Part shown: piece after piece, positions 46,857 through 50,174 of the stretch
Position numbering within the stretch: position 1 is the first letter of the stretch
Layout of the letters: each line of letters begins with the position of its first letter
Assembly: GCF_021277265.1 (NCBI RefSeq)
Contig: NZ_JAJSOH010000043.1
Location: 1 to 50,174 of the forward strand
DNA: 50,174 nt
Direction of reading: 5' to 3'
Source of the DNA: Kineosporia rhizophila
GTDB taxonomy: Bacteria; Actinomycetota; Actinomycetes; Actinomycetales; Kineosporiaceae
The notes under the pieces: generated by a model
What the model was told of the DNA's origin: nothing
Seen by the model: the letters and a program-made list of their open reading frames with translations, nothing else
Databases searched by the model: none
Program-made: the position numbers and the translations under genes

Positions 46857-49316
46857 CTAGGTGCCGGTGAGCGAGAGCTCCTGATGAGCCGCGGGGGGAG
46901 GAACGGGGATGGGCAGCCGCAACTGCAGGCTGCCGGTGTTGGTGTGTTCGGGGTGCTGGTCTTGCTGTATATGCCTGCCGCGTAGGGAGTTATGGCTGCG
47001 TTGGAGGGCTGGTAGCCCCCATTGAATGCGGTGGGCGTCCCAGTCCTGGACCAGGGCGTGCTGTTCGTGGGTAGGTCTGGACCGCCACAGTTGGGCGCGC
47101 TGGGTCGAACGAGCTGCGAGCTCTGTTGGGGTCATGCTGGTCAGCCACTGCTGATGGCGAGTGCGCTCGTCCGGAGCGCCGGCCTGACGGCGTTGCTGGG
47201 CCCAGGTCGTTTTGAGTGTGGCCTGGGTTTGGGGGGCCTGTTGTGCGAAGTGGTCTGCTCTGGCGATGCGGCGGGCTTGGCGTTCTTCCGCGGAAAGGTC
47301 TTCCCACCAGCATTTCTGCCGGGCGATGCGGGCTCTCTGGCTGCGGGCTATGGCTGTGGCGCGCAGGGCCTGCCAGCGGGCGGCGCGCTGGTCTCGGTCG
47401 AAGTTCAATCGAAACTGGGCCCTTTCGGCCGCAACTTCGGCTTGCACACGTTCGTCGAGGTACTGACCGATTTTCTCGGCGGCCGAGTCCCCGGTGAGCG
47501 GGGCACCAGCTCGCCAGTGGCCGTGGTCGTCGATCTCGGCCCACCCGTACCGAGCCAGCGTGTGCAGGTGGCCGGTGACGGTACGGCGCTGGGCTGGAGA
47601 CAGGACCTCCGCATCAGGGGGGCAGAGGCCAGCCCTGCGAGCGAGTGATAACAGGCCACTGCCCTCGGGAGCGGTTTGGGGGGGGAGCTCGGCTAGGAGG
47701 GTCGAGCAGGGGAGCCCGAGGAGGCGCCGGGCGGGGAGGGGGGGTGTAACCCTAGATGGGGGAATTACCGACAGAGTTCCCGTTCGGTCCCCCGGTTGGG
47801 ATGGAACTTGGTCGGGCAGGCGCAGGGTGTTAGCTGTGTCCGTGGTGCCGGGCACGTAAGTGGGGAGCACCTGCAGACCGATGGACTCCTGCAGCCTGGC
47901 CAGGGATGAGCGGATGGTCTTGCGGTCGTAGATGGCGCAGTCCTGCAGCAGGTCGCGCTGGGGGATGGCGGCCTCGGTGCTGCCGATCCTTGCCAGGCGG
48001 ACCAGCACAGTGGTGGCCAGCTCTCGGTCGATGTGGCGGGTGCGGGCCGGCCACGAACGCCATGTCGCCTCCACGAGGGCGAACGTCGTGGCGACTTGGG
48101 GCGGCACGACCACCGAGCACAGGTCCGGGTTCGGCGAGGTCGTGTCCGGGGTGCTGGTCTGCTCGACTGCGGAAAGCAGGTCGAACAGGTCAGTGACATC
48201 CTCCGTACCGTCTTTGGCGACGTTCCCTACGAGGTTTTCGGTGATGTGCTGGAGGCCTTGCTGGCGGGCGCGGCGGCGGGAGGTGAGCCAGGCGTCGGCG
48301 TCTCGAACGGCTGCATTCCACAGCCACCACCACCAGAGCCTGCCTTTAAGACGGCTTTTGGTGAAGGCGGTGGGGTGCGCGTGGGTGATCGCGGTCCAGG
48401 CCTCATCCTCGGTGTATCCGCAGATCACGAGCTGCCGGGTGGCGTCGATCTCGATCTGAGAGCGGGTGTGGGGGTCACGGTCAACCGGGCCGGCCGTGGC
48501 CCGTCCTTCACGGAAGTAGACATGCCAGGCCAGCGGCAGCTCTCGACGCCGGCGCGCCAGCGGGCTTAAGGGCGCCGCCGGGCCGCTACCGGCAACACTC
48601 GCGGACCGTGCCCGCGTCCCTGTCGCTGTCTTCGGGGAGCCGGGACCGCGACGGCGGCCGGCTGTGCGCGGCTGGTCAGGCAGCAGAGACAGCAGATCGG
48701 CGTAGAGCGCGGCTGGCTCGCCCTGGATGGGAGTAACCAGGCCGGTGCGACGGTGCGGCGCCGACAGAGGGCGCAGGTGGTCACGGACACCGAGCTGGAC
48801 CGGTTTGAGGCCCAGCTCGCGTTTGATGTCACTGACCAGCTGGTACAGGTCACGAGCCCTGACCCCATGCACGATGTAAACGTGCCAGCGACCAGGCCCA
48901 CCACCCGAGGGCCGGGCCAGGTGCCATAGGCGCCGTGAAGCAGCCCAGTCAGTGATCATCTCGCGTGCAAGGTCGCCGAGAGATGCTGGCGCGTCGATGT
49001 CTACGCCGGTGACCTCAGGGCGCAGCTGACCCACAATCGAGGTGGCCTTACCACGACCGATCAGGGACAGCGCGGATTCGAGGGATCCAGGGTGCGCTCC
49101 CTTCACACGCTCGTTGTCAGGGTCGATGACTAACCAGCGGTTCGGGGCAAAGAGATGCCGGTCCAGGTCGACCGTGCCCGCGGGTGCGGGGGGCGCGACC
49201 TGCTGGTGTTGGCCCACAGTAGGGCTCGGGTTGGTTCGCTTTAAGAGCTCCGACGGTGCACTGAACCGCTCGTGAAGGCCGTAATCAAGAGGGTGTCTGG
49301 CTGTTGTGTCGTCCAT
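46857..49316 (-). CDS. Primase-polymerase-type putative replication protein
   Basis: 819 aa, ATG 49316 (no strong ribosome site seen). Residues ~55-200 carry archaeo-eukaryotic primase (AEP/prim-pol) signatures: the metal-binding pair in TGVDIDAP (D106, D108), the sxH-type motif GRWHVYIV (H145), and LRPLSAPHRRTG (182-192). A central part (about 250-340) has WHVYFREG and a Trp-rich helix, followed by winged-helix-like segments (LATTVLVRLARIG; RDLLQDCAIYDRKTIRSSLA; TVTGHLHTLARYGWAEIDDH). The C-terminus (about 650-800) is basic and helical. There is no helicase P-loop. This is the only replication-type protein seen, hence the candidate initiator. Confidence 0.7.
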   Translation of the reverse strand: MDDTTARHPLDYGLHERFSAPSELLKRTNPSPTVGQHQQVAPPAPAGTVDLDRHLFAPNRWLVIDPDNERVKGAHPGSLESALSLIGRGKATSIVGQLRPEVTGVDIDAPASLGDLAREMITDWAASRRLWHLARPSGGGPGRWHVYIVHGVRARDLYQLVSDIKRELGLKPVQLGVRDHLRPLSAPHRRTGLVTPIQGEPAALYADLLSLLPDQPRTAGRRRGPGSPKTATGTRARSASVAGSGPAAPLSPLARRRRELPLAWHVYFREGRATAGPVDRDPHTRSQIEIDATRQLVICGYTEDEAWTAITHAHPTAFTKSRLKGRLWWWWLWNAAVRDADAWLTSRRRARQQGLQHITENLVGNVAKDGTEDVTDLFDLLSAVEQTSTPDTTSPNPDLCSVVVPPQVATTFALVEATWRSWPARTRHIDRELATTVLVRLARIGSTEAAIPQRDLLQDCAIYDRKTIRSSLARLQESIGLQVLPTYVPGTTDTANTLRLPDQVPSQPGDRTGTLSVIPPSRVTPPLPARRLLGLPCSTLLAELPPQTAPEGSGLLSLARRAGLCPPDAEVLSPAQRRTVTGHLHTLARYGWAEIDDHGHWRAGAPLTGDSAAEKIGQYLDERVQAEVAAERAQFRLNFDRDQRAARWQALRATAIARSQRARIARQKCWWEDLSAEERQARRIARADHFAQQAPQTQATLKTTWAQQRRQAGAPDERTRHQQWLTSMTPTELAARSTQRAQLWRSRPTHEQHALVQDWDAHRIQWGLPALQRSHNSLRGRHIQQDQHPEHTNTGSLQLRLPIPVPPPAAHQELSLTGT

Positions 49317-49681
49317 GGTGCGCTCGCACGCAGGTTCCCGAAGGGCGCACTTGTCCCACCCCTGCGGTTTCCAGCGGGGGTCCCTGCCCTAGATGGGCAT
49401 GCGACATAGGCCACTTCACAAGGAGCTGTGAGGTAGCGGGCGTCGCTCTGACTAGGAGTTTTGGGTGTGCGGAGCCATCAAGGCATGGGCCATCGCCGCG
49501 ACACGCCAGATTGGCGCGCGCTCAATGGAGACCCCTGCCCGGGGTCCGAGGTACGATTCCTCCAGTAGTTGTCGCAGAAGGCCTCACCCAAACGCTTTGG
49601 CCGGCAGAGGGTGGGGTCTTCTTCTTTTCTCAGGCGCCGGTTGGCGTCCGAGTGGTGCGGCTGCTGGGGCGAGCTAGATGG
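49317..49681. other. Non-coding stretch upstream of the replication gene
   Basis: No gene supported. One small hairpin (GACCCC...GGGGTC near 49530-49546) and no repeated motif that I can see. It contains the promoter of the 46857-49316 gene, which I cannot place. Confidence 0.4.
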
Positions 49682-49942
49682 CTAGCCAGCCAGCAGGCGT
49701 AGCTGCTCACCACCAGAGTCCTCTTCGGTCGGAGCGGACCACCAAACAGGCTGGCCATCGTCTCCGACGGAGGGGGCTGTGAGTGCGTGCTCAAGGATGG
49801 CGTCGACGATTGCATCGCGGCTGACGCCCAGGCGCGTGGCCCAAGCAGCAAGTTCGTCTTTGCGCAGAGGCTTAACGCGCGCGTTGAGCTGCACGTGATC
49901 CTTCGCGCACTTGCGATGCTTCCTGCCTGCGACTGCTGCCAT
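49682..49942 (-). CDS. Ribbon-helix-helix-like regulator
   Basis: 86 aa, ATG 49942. A basic N-terminus (AAVAGRKHRKCAKD) is followed by an RHH pattern: HVQLNARVKPLRKDELAAWA, TRLGVSRDAIVDAILEHALT, then an acidic tail. Such small proteins control plasmid copy number, partition or transfer genes. Its own promoter region carries nested inverted repeats (49964-50015), so autoregulation is likely. It lies between the replication gene and the DUF5753 regulator; a role in replication control is plausible but unproven. Confidence 0.65.
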   Translation of the reverse strand: MAAVAGRKHRKCAKDHVQLNARVKPLRKDELAAWATRLGVSRDAIVDAILEHALTAPSVGDDGQPVWWSAPTEEDSGGEQLRLLAG

Positions 49943-49963
49943 GGGGATGATCCAACCGTGTTG

Positions 49964-50015
49964 GTGCTAGCAAATCGCGGATTTGCTGGGCGTGTCGCAA
50001 CCCTTTTGCTAGCAC
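49964..50015 (-). promoter_or_regulatory. Nested inverted repeats before the RHH gene
   Basis: GTGCTAGCAAA (49964-49974) and its exact complement (50005-50015) are 30 bp apart; AGCAAAT-CGCGG-ATTTGCT (49969-49987) overlaps the first arm. The set gives three copies of a TGCTAGCAAA-like half-site, as expected for an RHH dimer array. Confidence 0.65.
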
Positions 50016-50134
50016 TCGCCGAATAGAGAGGCGGCTGTGGCAGGAGTTCAGGCAGGTCTTTGAGGCTGGTCGGCAAGTCCCGGCTGGCTGTTGGCTGCAC
50101 TGCGCTCCCGTCCTCCCGTTCACGGATGGCCGAT

Positions 50135-50151
50135 ATCAACTGTAGTTGATG
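50135..50151. promoter_or_regulatory. Operator palindrome before the DUF5753 regulator
   Basis: ATCAACTGTAGTTGATG is identical to 5284-5300. It ends 7 bases before the ATG at 50159, the likely start of the regulator gene across the ends. Confidence 0.75.
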
Positions 50152-50158
50152 AGTATGC

Positions 50159-50174
50159 ATGAGAACAGGCGCGA
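50159..50174 (+). CDS. 5' end of the DUF5753 regulator if the molecule is circular
   Basis: ATG 50159 begins MRTGA and runs in frame across the junction into the frame open from base 3. The protein would then start MRTGATSAQGYPNDAAARR and contain the complete first HTH helix. No clear ribosome site is seen, so the message may be leaderless. The claim depends on circularity. Confidence 0.6.

Noticed and set aside
49630..50160. Leftward 176-codon frame spanning the right end
   Set aside because: It overlaps the RHH gene in another frame and reads through two operators.
1..50174. Insertion sequences, integrase genes, tRNA and rRNA genes
   Set aside because: No transposase or integrase motifs and no tRNA or rRNA sequence were recognised by eye; a dedicated scan was not possible.

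Overview
The window is GC-rich, uses many GTG starts and carries gene families typical of Actinomycetota (HTH-DUF5753/DUF397 pair, SCO6880-type protein, DUF6668-like, DUF4913, DUF6573, an actinobacterial mating-channel locus). It reads as a conjugative plasmid. It is probably a complete circular molecule of 50,174 bp: joining the last base to the first makes one continuous reading frame that starts with ATG at 50159 and runs through base 1 into the regulator gene ending at 923. No rRNA, tRNA, CRISPR array or recognisable insertion sequence was seen.

Layout. (1) 50135-1309: a regulator/DUF397 pair behind a palindromic operator. (2) 1481-13962: the mating-channel region, split by a divergent promoter at about 5283-5310 that carries the same operator. 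Leftward genes encode a MinD-like ATPase, a membrane-anchored protein, a lipoprotein and a lytic transglycosylase. Rightward genes encode a DUF6668-like protein, a small membrane protein, a secreted-domain protein, a VirB6/TrbL-like channel protein, an SCO6880-like protein, a VirB4-like ATPase, a VirD4/TraG-like coupling protein and DUF4913. (3) 14008-17195: relaxase and MobC, with a candidate oriT just beyond (about 17196-17336). (4) 17428-31506: the most unusual region. It holds about fifteen small genes, all leftward, on one side of oriT. They include an ArdC-like anti-restriction protein, a DUF6573 protein, an orphan ParB-like protein, a triple-HTH protein, an RHH protein and many proteins I do not recognise. 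Eight sites carry a near-identical promoter plus 5'-UTR hairpin module; four or five more carry a second promoter type with AGTACT repeats. Many of the genes end in strong hairpins, so they look like single-gene cassettes. Three large nested double hairpins of conserved architecture punctuate the region. This looks like a plasmid leading region: the first DNA to enter the recipient, where anti-defence genes are expected.

(5) 32389-37848: a partition/spread operon (ParB, ParA, small RHH protein, membrane coiled-coil Spd-like protein) containing at least six copies of a 19-bp palindrome near GTGATTCCGNCGGAATCAC, which I read as the plasmid's parS. (6) 38788-43354: a large secreted protein with calcium-binding-type repeats and a C-terminal PD-(D/E)XK-like domain, followed closely by an unknown gene that could be its immunity partner. 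(7) 43658-46174: a coiled-coil KfrA-like protein, two small genes and a frameshifted relic of a second copy. (8) 46196-46440: AT-rich repeats and four 20-22 bp iteron-like repeats. (9) 46857-49316: a primase-polymerase-type putative replication protein. (10) 49682-50015: an RHH protein with its own inverted-repeat operator.

How it works together (inference): the Rep-like protein with iterons replicates the plasmid, the par operon segregates it, and the DUF5753 regulator probably restrains itself and the mating channel through a shared operator. Relaxase and MobC nick oriT, the T4SS exports the strand, and the cassette array would be the first genes to act in the recipient.
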